Source: an uncultured Alphaproteobacteria bacterium
Lineage (GTDB): Bacteria; Pseudomonadota; Alphaproteobacteria; Rhizobiales; Aestuariivirgaceae
Length of the DNA: 12,573 nt
Assembly (NCBI GenBank): GCA_937868035.1
Contig: CALMLK010000204.1
Coordinates: 1 to 12,573, forward strand
Direction of reading: 5' to 3'
How positions within the stretch are numbered: position 1 is the first letter of the stretch; each line of letters begins with the position of its first letter. Of the stretch, positions 1 to 8,900 are shown one piece after another. The notes under the pieces are model-generated. The model had not been told where the DNA came from, did no database searches, and saw only the letters and a list, made by a program, of their open reading frames with translations. Made by a program: the position numbers and the translations under genes.

Positions 1-142
1 GAAGAGGAAAAGGGGGCTGACATTGTCTCATCACTCCATGTGTCAGTGGGATGGTGAAGAGATAAGGTGAACTGCCTTACGCCGCCATTACGGCAGCATG
101 AAAACTCCGTAAGACTTGCGGCAAGTTGACGGCAAATCCGGC
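1..142. other. Non-coding 3' flank of the ccm operon
   Basis: No convincing gene is seen here. The stretch lies downstream of the ccmH stop on the minus strand. It holds several small inverted repeats: CTGACA (17-22) with TGTCAG (41-46), CTGCC (72-76) with GGCAG (92-96), and CTTACG (76-81) with CGTAAG (108-113). The last two share position 76 and so would form as alternatives. Read on the minus strand, the 17-46 pair is followed by a pyrimidine-rich tract, so it could be a weak terminator for ccmH, but its loop is 18 nt and the call is uncertain. Confidence 0.4.
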
Positions 143-598
143 TTATTTGCGCAGGATGGCGTCCAATGCGGCCTTTTCGGCATCACTCAGCCGGTCCGGG
201 GCCGATTCCGGCTGGCGGCGGCGGAGCAGGATAACGGCTCCCCCAATGAGAAGAATCGCAAACGGCGTCAACCAGAGGACCAGCGTCCGGGTTTCAAGGC
301 GCGGCTTCAGGAGGACATATTCGCCGTAGCGGTCCACCACGAAGGCAATGATCTCGTCATCCGACTTCTTCTGCTGCAACTGTTCGCGGATCAGCACACG
401 CAGATCACGCGCCACCCCGGCATCCGATTCATCGATCGACTGGTTCTGGCAGACTAGGCAGCGCAGTCCGGCGGAAATGTGCCTGGCGCGGGCCTCCAGA
501 GCGGGATCCTTCAGCATCTCATCTGGCTGCACGGCAAGGGCGGGCAGCGCGAGCCAAAGGGTGATGAGTGCCGCAGAGAAGAAACGAAGCATGGTCAT
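143..598 (-). CDS. ccmH: Cytochrome c maturation protein CcmH (CycL)
   Basis: The product is a 151-aa thiol-disulfide protein of the periplasmic System I cytochrome c biogenesis pathway. It helps keep the CXXCH cysteines of apocytochrome c reduced for haem ligation. Residues 1-22 form a signal peptide or anchor (LRFFSAALITLWLALPALA). The family signature LRCLVCQNQSI carries the redox pair Cys47/Cys50. A transmembrane segment follows at about 105-125, then a basic cytoplasmic tail. This is the short CcmH form, without the fused C-terminal TPR domain of E. coli CcmH; that role is filled by the separate CcmI. The start ATG at 598-596 overlaps the ccmF TAA by one base (TAATG). A second ATG at 592 is possible. 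The frame stays open upstream to 811, but that part only shadows ccmF. Confidence 0.95.
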   Translation of the reverse strand: MTMLRFFSAALITLWLALPALAVQPDEMLKDPALEARARHISAGLRCLVCQNQSIDESDAGVARDLRVLIREQLQQKKSDDEIIAFVVDRYGEYVLLKPRLETRTLVLWLTPFAILLIGGAVILLRRRQPESAPDRLSDAEKAALDAILRK

Positions 599-2586
599 TA
601 CTCGGCAGGGCTTGGCATGGCGTTCACCGGAGCGGCTGCACGCTTGGGCACGCCGATGCGGAGCCGCCGGTCTGTCAGCGACAGGAGGCCGCCCAGGAAC
701 ATCACCAGCGCACCCAGCCATATGACGCTTGCCATGGGATTGAATGAAGCGCGCACCACGTAGGCTCCATCCTCGCCGGGGTCGCCGAGCACCACATAGA
801 CGTCGCCCCACACGCCCTGCATCAGCCCCACTTCCGTAGTCGGCATGCTGCGCGGGCGGAACTGGCGCTTCTCCGAGACCACTTCCTTGACGAGACGGTC
901 GCCCCGCATGATTTCGAAGCGGCCGTAGGTGCCGTCATAGTTGGGACCAACAAGCGGCTGCACATCCTTGAATACCACGGTGTAACCCGCCACCGGGATT
1001 TCGCCGCCGGGCTTGAGGGAGACGATGTGTTCTTCCTTCCACAGGGAAAGGATGATCACGCCGATCACGATCATGCCCAATCCGCCATGGGCCAGCGCCG
1101 TACCAAAGGCACTTCGCGGCAAACCTTTCAAGCGCAGCCAGGCAATGGCCGTGGTCTGGTTGCCGAATCCTGCGCGCTGGATGATCTCGGCGGCCGCGCC
1201 GAAAATCAGCCAGAAACCGACGGCGATTCCAAGTGGCGCGAGCCAGGGGCCGCGCACGGTGACGACCAGCACCAGCAACGTCACCAGCAAGGCGAGGGCC
1301 GCGGCCCACCACAGGCGGCGCAAGGCTGCCAGAATGTCGGCACGCTTCCAGGTCAGCATGGGTCCGAGCGGCACGAGCAGCAGCAGCGGAATAAAGATCG
1401 GTCCGAAGGTGAGGTTGAAATAGGGCGCGCCGACCGAAATCTTTTCGCCCGTCAGCGTTTCCAGCGCGAGCGGATACAGCGTGCCGATGAAGACCGCGGC
1501 GCAGGCGGCGGAGAGAAGAAGATTGTTGAGAACGAGACCGCCTTCACGGCTCACCGTCGCAAACAGCCCGCCCGCCTTCAGCGAGGGGGCACGCGCGGCA
1601 AAGAGCGTCAGACTTCCGCCGACGAAAACCGCGAGAATGGAGAGAATGAAAATGCCGCGCTCCGGGTCCACCGCAAAGGCATGGACCGAGGTCAGCACAC
1701 CCGAGCGGACAAGGAAGGTGCCAACCAGTGACAGCGAGAAGGCGAGGATGGACAGCAGGATCGTCCAGATCTTCAGGGCGCCGCGCTTTTCCACGATGGT
1801 CGCCGAATGCAGCAGCGCCGTGTCAATGAGCCAGGGCATGAGGCTGGCGTTCTCGACCGGATCCCAGAACCAGAAACCGCCCCACCCCAATTCGTAATAG
1901 GCCCACCACGCTCCCATGCCGATGCCGATGGTCAGCAGGGCCCAGGAGACCAGCGTCCACGGCCGGACCCAGCGGGCCCAGGCTGCGTCCACGCGGCCTT
2001 CGATCAATGCTGCCACAGCAAAGGAGAATGCAATGGAGAGGCCGACATAGCCGCCGTAAAGGAAGGGGGGATGAAACGCGAGTGCCGGGTCCTGCAGGAT
2101 CGGATTGAGTCCGTTGCCTTCGACCGGCGGCGGCAGCAGGCGCAGGAAGGGATTGCTCGCCACGGTGATGAAGATGAGGAAAGCGAGGCCGACAGAGCCC
2201 TGCACCGAAAGGATGCGCGCCTTCGTTGTCTCCGGCAGATCACGGCCAAAGACCGCAACGGCAGCACCGAACAGCGACAGGATGAACACCCAGAGCAGCA
2301 TGGAGCCCTCGTGGTTTCCCCACACGCCACTCAGCTTGTAGAGCAGTGGTTTCGCCGAGTGAGAATTTTCGGCCACGTTCAAGACGGAGAAATCCGACGT
2401 GAGATAGGCGTGGGTCAGGGCCGCGAATGCAATTGCCAGCAAGACGAGTTGCGTTACGGCTGCGACGGACGCCGACGCCATGAGGGTCGCATCATTGCGC
2501 CAGGCACCCCATTGCGGCACGACCGTTTGATACAGGGCCACGGCAAGCGCGAGGACGAGAGCAAAGTGGCCAAATTCGATGATCAC
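598..2586 (-). CDS. ccmF: Cytochrome c haem lyase subunit CcmF (CycK)
   Basis: The product is a 662-aa polytopic inner-membrane protein. It takes haem from holo-CcmE and, with CcmH and CcmI, attaches it to apocytochrome c in the periplasm. The tryptophan-rich WWD-type signature [18 protein letters not shown] lies at about 235-252. Four conserved histidines are visible: His172 ([10 protein letters not shown]), His260 ([12 protein letters not shown]), His302 ([10 protein letters not shown]) and His500 (ALAHGGLG). They line up well with the haem-ligand histidines known in E. coli CcmF. A large periplasmic loop spans about 520-615 before the last membrane segment. The length is usual for the family. 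The start is GTG at 2586-2584, preceded by AGGGA at 8 nt spacing, and it overlaps the ccmE stop as GTGA. This suggests translational coupling. Confidence 0.97.
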   Translation of the reverse strand: MIIEFGHFALVLALAVALYQTVVPQWGAWRNDATLMASASVAAVTQLVLLAIAFAALTHAYLTSDFSVLNVAENSHSAKPLLYKLSGVWGNHEGSMLLWVFILSLFGAAVAVFGRDLPETTKARILSVQGSVGLAFLIFITVASNPFLRLLPPPVEGNGLNPILQDPALAFHPPFLYGGYVGLSIAFSFAVAALIEGRVDAAWARWVRPWTLVSWALLTIGIGMGAWWAYYELGWGGFWFWDPVENASLMPWLIDTALLHSATIVEKRGALKIWTILLSILAFSLSLVGTFLVRSGVLTSVHAFAVDPERGIFILSILAVFVGGSLTLFAARAPSLKAGGLFATVSREGGLVLNNLLLSAACAAVFIGTLYPLALETLTGEKISVGAPYFNLTFGPIFIPLLLLVPLGPMLTWKRADILAALRRLWWAAALALLVTLLVLVVTVRGPWLAPLGIAVGFWLIFGAAAEIIQRAGFGNQTTAIAWLRLKGLPRSAFGTALAHGGLGMIVIGVIILSLWKEEHIVSLKPGGEIPVAGYTVVFKDVQPLVGPNYDGTYGRFEIMRGDRLVKEVVSEKRQFRPRSMPTTEVGLMQGVWGDVYVVLGDPGEDGAYVVRASFNPMASVIWLGALVMFLGGLLSLTDRRLRIGVPKRAAAPVNAMPSPAE

Positions 2587-3068
2587 GGCGACGTTCCCTG
2601 TGCTCCTGATTGCGTCGCTGGCTGGGCGCCACCCTGGCCTTCCTGCCAGACGCCCTTTTCCTTTAGCTTGTCGGCCACGTCCTTGGGCATGTATTTTTCG
2701 TCATGCTTGGCCAGCACCGTATCAGCCACCATTGTGCCGTCACCTTGCAGCACACCTTCCGCCACCACGCCCTGGCCCTCGCGGAAGAGGTCCGGCAGTT
2801 GCCCCTTGTAGCTGACGGACAGGCTCTTGATCGTGTCTGTCACGGCGAAAGTGTAGATGGCGTTGCTGCCCTGCTTCAGCGTGCCCTGCTCCACCAGTCC
2901 GCCGAGGCGGAGACGGCTGCCTGGCTGCACGCCTTTTTCGGCAATTTCACTCGGCGTGTAGAAGAACACGATGGTGTCGCGGATGGCGTAGAGAATGAGG
3001 CCCGCAGCAATGCCGAGAACGGCAAGCGAGGCGAGGATGATGGCGGTGCGTGTCTGTTTGCGTGTCAT
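2583..3068 (-). CDS. ccmE: Haem chaperone CcmE (CycJ)
   Basis: The product is a 161-aa membrane-anchored periplasmic haem chaperone. It binds haem covalently after loading by CcmABCD and delivers it to CcmF. An N-terminal signal anchor spans about 8-28, after a basic MTRKQTR start. An OB-fold-like beta domain follows, with family features such as [11 protein letters not shown] and [16 protein letters not shown]. The haem-linking HxxxY motif is HDEKY, with His122 and Tyr126. The C-terminal tail after about 140 is Gly/Gln/Ala-rich and looks disordered, as is usual. The start ATG (3068-3066) overlaps the ccmI TGA in an ATGA arrangement. The genes for haem loading (ccmABCD) and the thioredoxin CcmG are not in this window, as expected where they sit in a separate locus. 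Confidence 0.97.
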   Translation of the reverse strand: MTRKQTRTAIILASLAVLGIAAGLILYAIRDTIVFFYTPSEIAEKGVQPGSRLRLGGLVEQGTLKQGSNAIYTFAVTDTIKSLSVSYKGQLPDLFREGQGVVAEGVLQGDGTMVADTVLAKHDEKYMPKDVADKLKEKGVWQEGQGGAQPATQSGAQGTSP

Positions 3069-4168
3069 TTCAAACCCAATTCCTGCGCCAATGCCGAAAG
3101 CTGGGCCACTGCACCTTGATCTCCATCAAAAATGCCGCGCGCCTTGCCAAGTGCCGCCTGGGCGACGTCTGCTTCCTTCAGTACAACGCGGGCGCGAATA
3201 AGGCGGAGCCAGCCATCCAGGTTCTTGGGATCAGCCTCAAGTTTTGCCGCAAGGCCATCAACCATGGAACGGATCATGGCCTGCTGGTCGCCCGATGTCA
3301 TGGACCCGGCGGCTTCGACCTGATCCTGTGTGGGGCCGGTCGGATTGGCCTGGGGCTGCTTCAGCGCGGCGATCTGCTTTTCAACCGCAGGGCGCCAGGG
3401 CGCGTCGCTGGCGGAGTCGGCCAGCAGGGATTCGAACGCCGCAAGGGCTGCGGCATGCTGGTTGTCCTGCGAAAGGCCAAGCGCTTCGTAGTAGCGCGCC
3501 TTGCTGTTCTTCGGATCAATCTTGAGCGCTTCGCGGGCGGCGGCGAGTCCGTCGGCGGGCATCAGGCCATTGCCGGCGAACATCAGCATCTCGGAAAGAT
3601 CGGCATAGAGTTCGGCCGTCGGACCCTTGAGGGCGATCACGCGGCGCATCGCCTGGGCCGCATCGTTGAAGCGGCTCATGGCCTTGTAGCTTGGCAGCAC
3701 CACTTCCCAGCCGTTCACATCATCGGGATGTTGCTGCAGATGCTGCTCGACCTTGTAGACCATCGCTTCGAGGTCGCCTGCCTTCTCGGCATTGGCAAGG
3801 CGTTCGGCCTGCGGCAGATCAGGGAATGATGGCGCACCCAAACGGCTGTAAACAGCAAAGGCCAGGGCGGGCACCAGCAGCGCGAGGATAAAGACCATCC
3901 ACGCCTGACCGGGCCGTGCCACGTTGCCTTCGGCAGCAGATACCGCGAGAAGGCGCCGCGCCACTTCGGTGCGGTGGGCGTCTGCTTCAGCAGGGGCCAT
4001 CACGCCGCGGGTCAGGTCAGCATCAATCTCGCGCAGCTGGTCCTTGTAGATGGCGATTTGCGCGCTGGCCGAATCCGTTCCCTGTCGCGCCGCAAGGCGC
4101 CGGGAACCCAAAAAAAGCGCCGTCACGATGCCAACCGAAAGCGCTGCAAATATGAACCAGATTTCCAT
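3065..4168 (-). CDS. ccmI: Cytochrome c biogenesis protein CcmI (CycH)
   Basis: The product is a 367-aa inner-membrane apocytochrome c chaperone that presents the substrate to CcmF/CcmH. A first transmembrane segment (about 2-20) is followed by a cytoplasmic helical loop (about 30-80) with the family pattern [18 protein letters not shown] second transmembrane segment spans about 88-108. The long periplasmic C-terminal part contains TPR-like helices, clearest at about 150-260 (for example [17 protein letters not shown]) and again at 295-350. The gene is first in the operon. Its ATG is preceded on the minus strand by an AGGT-type ribosome site, and the upstream gap faces soxB divergently. It ends by overlapping ccmE by 4 nt. 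Confidence 0.95.
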   Translation of the reverse strand: MEIWFIFAALSVGIVTALFLGSRRLAARQGTDSASAQIAIYKDQLREIDADLTRGVMAPAEADAHRTEVARRLLAVSAAEGNVARPGQAWMVFILALLVPALAFAVYSRLGAPSFPDLPQAERLANAEKAGDLEAMVYKVEQHLQQHPDDVNGWEVVLPSYKAMSRFNDAAQAMRRVIALKGPTAELYADLSEMLMFAGNGLMPADGLAAAREALKIDPKNSKARYYEALGLSQDNQHAAALAAFESLLADSASDAPWRPAVEKQIAALKQPQANPTGPTQDQVEAAGSMTSGDQQAMIRSMVDGLAAKLEADPKNLDGWLRLIRARVVLKEADVAQAALGKARGIFDGDQGAVAQLSALAQELGLK

Positions 4169-4227
4169 GTGACCTGAATGAACTTCAATTTCGCCCTACA
4201 TATAGTCGCCCAGCGGCTTTCCGCCAT

Positions 4228-4247
4228 GGCCCATTGTCGCATGGGCC
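4228..4247. repeat. Perfect inverted repeat upstream of soxB
   Basis: GGCCCAT (4228-4234) and ATGGGCC (4241-4247) form a perfect 7-bp inverted repeat around a 6-nt spacer, TGTCGC. The spacer is also the first half of the direct repeat listed next. It lies 74-93 nt upstream of the soxB ATG. An operator fits better than a terminator because no T-run follows on either strand. Function is inferred from position only. Confidence 0.35.
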
Positions 4248-4261
4248 GCGGCGCCTGTCGG
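4235..4261 (+). promoter_or_regulatory. Candidate AraC-type direct repeat upstream of soxB
   Basis: TGTCGC (4235-4240) and TGTCGG (4256-4261) lie 21 bp apart, close to two helical turns, a layout typical of AraC-family binding sites. The second half is preceded by CGCC, giving CGCCTGTCG. The same nine bases end a similar pair at 10537-10562 next to the AraC-family regulator gene. The element ends 59 nt before the soxB start codon. Regulator identity is inferred. Confidence 0.35.
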
Positions 4262-4320
4262 AAAACAATGGAGGGTCATCCCCCACTTTGATAAGAGGAC
4301 GGCTCAACCGGAAATCCGTC

Positions 4321-5574
4321 ATGAAGAGCCGCTACTCCGTTTTCTCGCTGGCCCGCAACGCCTTCTCCTATCACAAGGATTGGGAACGGGCCTGGCGTTC
4401 GCCCAATCCCAAGGCCGAATACGATGCCGTGATCGTCGGCGGCGGCGGTCATGGACTTGCCACGGCCTACTATCTCGCAAAGAACCACGGCATGACGAAT
4501 ATCGCCGTCGTGGAAAAGGGCTGGATCGGCGGCGGCAACACGGGCCGCAACACCACGATCATCCGTTCCAACTACCTGCAGGATCCGTCCATCGCGATCT
4601 ATGAGTTGTCGCGGTCGCTTTATGAGACGCTGTCGCAGGACTTCAATTACAACATGATGTTCAGCCCGCGCGGCCTCATGATGCTGTGCCAGACGGAACA
4701 TGAATTCCGCGCCATGAAGCGCACGAGCCATGCCAACCGGCTCGCGGGCCTCGACTGCCGCATGATCACGCCGGCCGAGGTGAAGGAAATCGTTCCGATC
4801 ATCAACGACGATCCGAACTGCCGCTACCCCGTTCTCGGCGCCTACTACCAGCCGCGCGGCGGCACGGGCCGTCACGACGCTGTCGCCTGGGGCTATGCGC
4901 GCGGTGCCGACTCCATGGGCGTCGACATCATCCAGAATTGCGAAGTCACGGGCATCCGCCGTGAGGGTGGCAAGGTCGTCGGCCTTGATACCTCGCGTGG
5001 GCACATCAAGACGAAGAAGGTCGGCGTCGTCGCCGCAGGTCATGTCTCCACCATCATGGACATGGCGGGCGTGCGCATGCCGATCGAGAGCATGTGCCTG
5101 CAGGCGCTGGTCTCCGAGCCGATCAAGCCGGTCATCGATTGTGTCGTCATGGCCAACACGGTGCACGGCTACATCAGCCAGTCCGACAAGGGCGAGCTTG
5201 TGGTCGGCGGCGGTACGGACCCCTACAACAACTATTCGCAACGCGGCTCGTTTACGGCGCTTGAACACACCGTCACGGCGCTCGTCGAAACATTCCCCAT
5301 CATCTCGCGCTTGCGCATGCTGCGCCAATGGGGCGGCATCGTTGACATGACGGGCGACCGCTCGCCCATCCTCTCGAAGACGGATGTGGACGGCCTCTTC
5401 GTCAACTGCGGCTGGGGTACCGGAGGCTTCAAGGCCATCCCCGGATCGGGCTGGGTGTTTGCCGACACGATGGCCAACGACCGCCCGCATCCGATCGCCG
5501 AACCATTCTCCATCAACCGTTTTGCCGAAGGCCGCCTGATCGACGAAAGCGTCGCAGCAGCCGTGGCGCACTAA
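4321..5574 (+). CDS. soxB: Sarcosine oxidase beta subunit SoxB
   Basis: The product is the 417-aa catalytic flavin subunit of heterotetrameric sarcosine oxidase, which oxidises the N-methyl group of sarcosine. A Rossmann FAD motif, VIVGGGGHGLATAYYLA, lies at about 37-53, with the acidic partner in VVEKGW (63-68). The family pattern GGGNTGRNTTIIRSNY (70-85) is intact. His185 in GGTGRHDAVAW is the likely site of the covalent FMN link known in this family; that alignment is from memory. GWGTGGFKAIPG (364-375) is the C-terminal flavin loop. The start at 4321 gives MKSRYSVFSLARNAF, the usual family N-terminus and length; a GGAA stretch precedes it. soxD begins 12 nt downstream. Confidence 0.96.
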   Translation: MKSRYSVFSLARNAFSYHKDWERAWRSPNPKAEYDAVIVGGGGHGLATAYYLAKNHGMTNIAVVEKGWIGGGNTGRNTTIIRSNYLQDPSIAIYELSRSLYETLSQDFNYNMMFSPRGLMMLCQTEHEFRAMKRTSHANRLAGLDCRMITPAEVKEIVPIINDDPNCRYPVLGAYYQPRGGTGRHDAVAWGYARGADSMGVDIIQNCEVTGIRREGGKVVGLDTSRGHIKTKKVGVVAAGHVSTIMDMAGVRMPIESMCLQALVSEPIKPVIDCVVMANTVHGYISQSDKGELVVGGGTDPYNNYSQRGSFTALEHTVTALVETFPIISRLRMLRQWGGIVDMTGDRSPILSKTDVDGLFVNCGWGTGGFKAIPGSGWVFADTMANDRPHPIAEPFSINRFAEGRLIDESVAAAVAH

Positions 5575-5586
5575 GGGAGCTTTCAC

Positions 5587-5931
5587 ATGCTGGTTGTCAC
5601 CTGCCCTGTGTGCGGCATCGAAGGCGAGGAAGCGGATTTCCATTACGGCGGCCAGGCGCATGTGCGCCGCCCGGCCACGACGGATCCCGTCAACATCAAG
5701 GACGAGGAGCAGCGCGACTACCTCTTCATCCGTCACAATCCCAAGGGCCTGCATTTCGAACGCTGGCGCTGTGACCGTGGCTGCGGAAAATGGTTCCACG
5801 CCGCGCGCGATACCGTGACCATGGACTTCAAGGCCTACTACGGCATCACCGAAATGCCGCCGCTCGAACTGCAGCAGCAGGCCAAGGGACCGTGGGCCGA
5901 CTATTTCAAATCCGTTGCGAAGGCGAAGTAA
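5587..5931 (+). CDS. soxD: Sarcosine oxidase delta subunit SoxD
   Basis: The product is the 114-aa zinc-binding delta subunit, a structural part of the tetramer. Family features are the N-terminal CPVCG (Cys6, Cys9), FHYGGQAHVRRPA (18-30), YLFIRHNPKG (45-54) and ERWRCDRGCGKWFHAARDT (58-76). In characterised subunits the zinc is held by three Cys and one His. Here the position I align with that His holds Cys62, with Cys66 as the last ligand, so the site would be Cys4. The start is supported by GGGAG (5575-5579) at 7 nt spacing. The gene lies between soxB and soxA with gaps of 12 and 3 nt, clearly one operon. Confidence 0.95.
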   Translation: MLVVTCPVCGIEGEEADFHYGGQAHVRRPATTDPVNIKDEEQRDYLFIRHNPKGLHFERWRCDRGCGKWFHAARDTVTMDFKAYYGITEMPPLELQQQAKGPWADYFKSVAKAK

Positions 5932-5934
5932 GCG

Positions 5935-8900
5935 ATGACTGGCAAACCTTATCGTCTGGCGTCCGGCGGCAGCCGCATCGACCGTTCGAAACCCCTCACC
6001 TTCTCATTCGACGGCCGCAGCCTTTCCGGTTTCGCGGGCGACACCATTGCCTCTGCCGTGCAGGCCTCGGGCCAGCGGGTCTTTGGCCGCAGCTACAAGT
6101 ATCATCGTCCGCGCGGCGTCATCGGCCTCGGTTCAGAGGAAATGAATGCGCTCATCGGCGTGGGCGTCGGGGCGCGGCATGAGCCGAACCTCCGCGCCAC
6201 GCAGATTGAGCTCTTCAACGGCATGACCGCCGTTACGCAGAACCGCTGGCCGTCGCTCAATTTCGACATCGGCGCATTGAACAACAAGTTGTCGCGCTTC
6301 TTCCCCGGGGGTTTCTACTACAAGACCTTCATGTGGCCGCGCAGCTTCTGGAAGCATGTCTATGAGCCTGTGATCCGCTACGCCGCGGGCCTTGGCAAGG
6401 CGCCGGAAGAACGTGATCCCGACACTTACGAACACATGCATATCCACGCCGACGTGGTTGTCGTGGGCGGCGGCATCGCTGGCCTCACGGCGGCGGAAGC
6501 TGCTGCCGCCGGTGGCGTGCGCGTGCTGCTCATCGACGAGAACCCGGTGCTCGGCGGCATTGCCGACCTCACGGCAGGCAAGATTGGCGAAGTTTCCGTC
6601 GCTGATTACGCCAAGGCCGCGGCAGACCGTCTCGCCGTGTTGCCGAACGTGCAAATCCTGTCGCGCACCACAGCCGTTGGTCACTTCCATCACAACTACA
6701 TGATGGCCTTCGAGCGCGTGGGCGATCATGATCCGTCCATCCTCGCCAACGGCGCTCCACGGCACCGGTTGTGGAAGATCCGCGCGGGGCACATCGTCCT
6801 GGCCTCGGGTGCGCTGGAGCGTCCGATTGCCTTTGCCAACAACGACCGGCCCGGCATCACGCTGGCCTCCGCCGTGCGCGGCATGGTGGAGCGCTATGGC
6901 GTTGCCCCCGGCAGCAATGGCGTTGTCTTCACCAACAATGACGACGCCTATCTCACGGCGCTGGCGCTGAAGAAAGCCGGCGTGAACGTGCAGATCGTCG
7001 ACAGTCGCGCGCGCCCGCAGGGTGACCTTGTGCAGAAGACGATTGCCGAAGGCATCGAGATTTCCCCGAGCTCCGTCATTTCGAAAGTCGAAGGCACGCT
7101 GAACGTCAAGTCGGTGAAGATCGCCGCCTACCGCAAGGGCCAGGGCCGCGTCATCACCGAGAAGAAGGTGGACTGCGATTTCATCGCCATGTCGGGCGGC
7201 TGGAATCCGGCGCTGCACCTGTGGTGCCACAACGGTGGCAAGATCAGGTTTGACGATGGGCTTGCGAGCTTCCGTCCCAACACGCACACGGATGCCATCA
7301 CGGCGGTGGGTGCCGCCAACGGAACCATGTCGGTTGCGGAAACGCTGGCCGAGGCTGTTGCCGCGGGTGAGGGCGCTGCCAAGGCAGTGAATGCCAAGGC
7401 AAAGGCTGCGAAGATCAAGCTGCCCGCCATCGAAGAGCCGGTGCGTGGAGCACTTGAGGCGATCTGGTTTGCGCCAGCCACCGGTGGCTACAACGAAGGC
7501 AACAAGCACTTCATCGATTTCCAGAATGACGTGACGGCGGCCGATCTGGAACTCGCCCAGCGCGAGGGTTATGAATCTGTCGAACACACGAAGCGCTACA
7601 CCACGTTCGGCATGGCAACCGACCAGGGCAAGACGTCGAACCTCAATGGTCTCGGGGTATTGTCCGAAGCAACGGGCCGCTCCATTCCGGAAATCGGCGT
7701 CACCACCTTCCGTCCGCCCTATACGCCCTACTCGTTCGGCGCGATTGCGGGGTCGCTGACCAAGGAACTCTTCCTACCCATCCGCCGCACGCCGATCTTC
7801 CAGTGGCACAAGGACAAGGGCGCCGTTTTCGAGCCTGTCGGCCAGTGGCGCCGCGCCTACACCTACCCGGCGGCCGGGGAAGACAAGCATGCCTCGATCA
7901 CGCGGGAGATCCTCGCCGTGCGCAACAAAGTCGGGCTGCTCGATGCCTCGACGCTCGGCAAGATCGAGATCAAGGGTCCGGATGCGGCGGAATTCCTCGA
8001 CCGCATGTACACCAATATGTTCTCGACCCTGAAGGTCGGCAAGTGCCGCTACGGCCTGATGATGAACGAGTTGGGCTTCCTCAGCGACGACGGCGTCACC
8101 GTGCGCCTCGCGGATGACCACTTCCTCATGCACACCACATCCGGTGGTGCTGACCGCATCTCGGCCTGGCTTGAAGAGTGGCTGCAGACGGAATGGACTC
8201 AGTACAAGGTCTTCGTCACACCCGTGACAGAGCAATGGGCGCAATTTGCCATCGCAGGTCCCAGGGCCCGCGAGGTTCTTGCCAAGCTCGGTCCGGACTT
8301 TGACGTATCGAACGAAGCCTTCCCGCACATGTCGTTCAAGATCGGCCGCATGGGTGGCTATCCCGTACGCGTGTTCCGCATCTCCTTCTCGGGCGAACAG
8401 TCCTACGAAGTGGCGACGCCCGCCAATCTCGGCCGTGGCCTCTGGGATGCGATCCTTGCTGCCGGCGAAGAATTCGGCATTGAAGCCTACGGCACGGAAG
8501 CACTGCACGTGTTGCGCGCCGAAAAGGGTTACATCGTCGTCGGCGACGAAACCGACGGCACGACAACGCCCATCGACGTCGGTCTCGAAGGCCTCGTCTC
8601 CAAGAAGAAGGCGGACTTCATCGGCAAGCGCTCGCTGGAGCAGTCCTATCTCAAGGGTCCCAACCGCAAGCAGCTCGTCGGCCTTCTGACCGAAGACCCC
8701 AACGAAGTCCTGCCGGATGGCGCCTATGCCGTGCGCGAGGTGAAGGACAAGCCACCGATGGCCATGATCGGCCAGGTGACCTCCACCTACATGTCTCCCA
8801 CCCTTGGCCGCTCCATCGCCATGGCCCTCATCGAGAATGGCCGGGCGCGCATGGGCGAAACCATTTCCTTCCCGCTGGAAGGCGGCAAGGTGGTGAAGGC

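Larger units (their letters stand above)
4169..4320. promoter_or_regulatory. Divergent ccmI / soxB promoter region
   Basis: This 152-bp gap lies between two divergent operons and must hold both promoters unless they lie further away. No convincing -35/-10 pair can be fixed by eye; TATA-like bases lie at 4199-4206. The half facing soxB carries an inverted repeat and a direct repeat, listed separately, which suggests regulator binding. The frame of soxB is open back to an ATG at 4234, but that extension does not resemble sarcosine oxidase sequence. Confidence 0.5.

Noticed and set aside
599-811. N-terminal extension of ccmH
   Set aside because: The added residues only translate ccmF in another frame, and would place about 71 Arg-rich residues before a proper signal peptide. 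The ATG at 598 matches the family.
1807-2811. 334-codon plus-strand frame opposite ccmF and ccmE
   Set aside because: Covers parts of two conserved genes and has a low-complexity, Gln/Arg/Gly/His-rich translation.
4228-4247. Terminator for transcripts entering the ccmI/soxB gap
   Set aside because: Both neighbouring genes start here and diverge, and no T-run follows the inverted repeat on either strand.
4234-4320. Earlier in-frame start of soxB
   Set aside because: The 29 extra residues do not resemble SoxB, overlap the inverted and direct repeats, and make the protein longer than the usual 417 aa or so.
4276-5799. 507-codon open frame on the minus strand opposite soxB and soxD
   Set aside because: It is antisense to two clearly recognised genes. 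Its protein is rich in Arg, Asp, Val and His, as expected of a GC-rich codon-bias shadow, and shows no domain.
5992-6264. Iron-sulfur cluster domain at the SoxA N-terminus
   Set aside because: The fold region resembles the ferredoxin-like domain of related oxidases but contains no cysteines, so no cluster can be supported.
6133-7587. 484-codon open frame opposite soxA
   Set aside because: It lies wholly within soxA on the other strand, with shadow-like composition and no recognisable motif.
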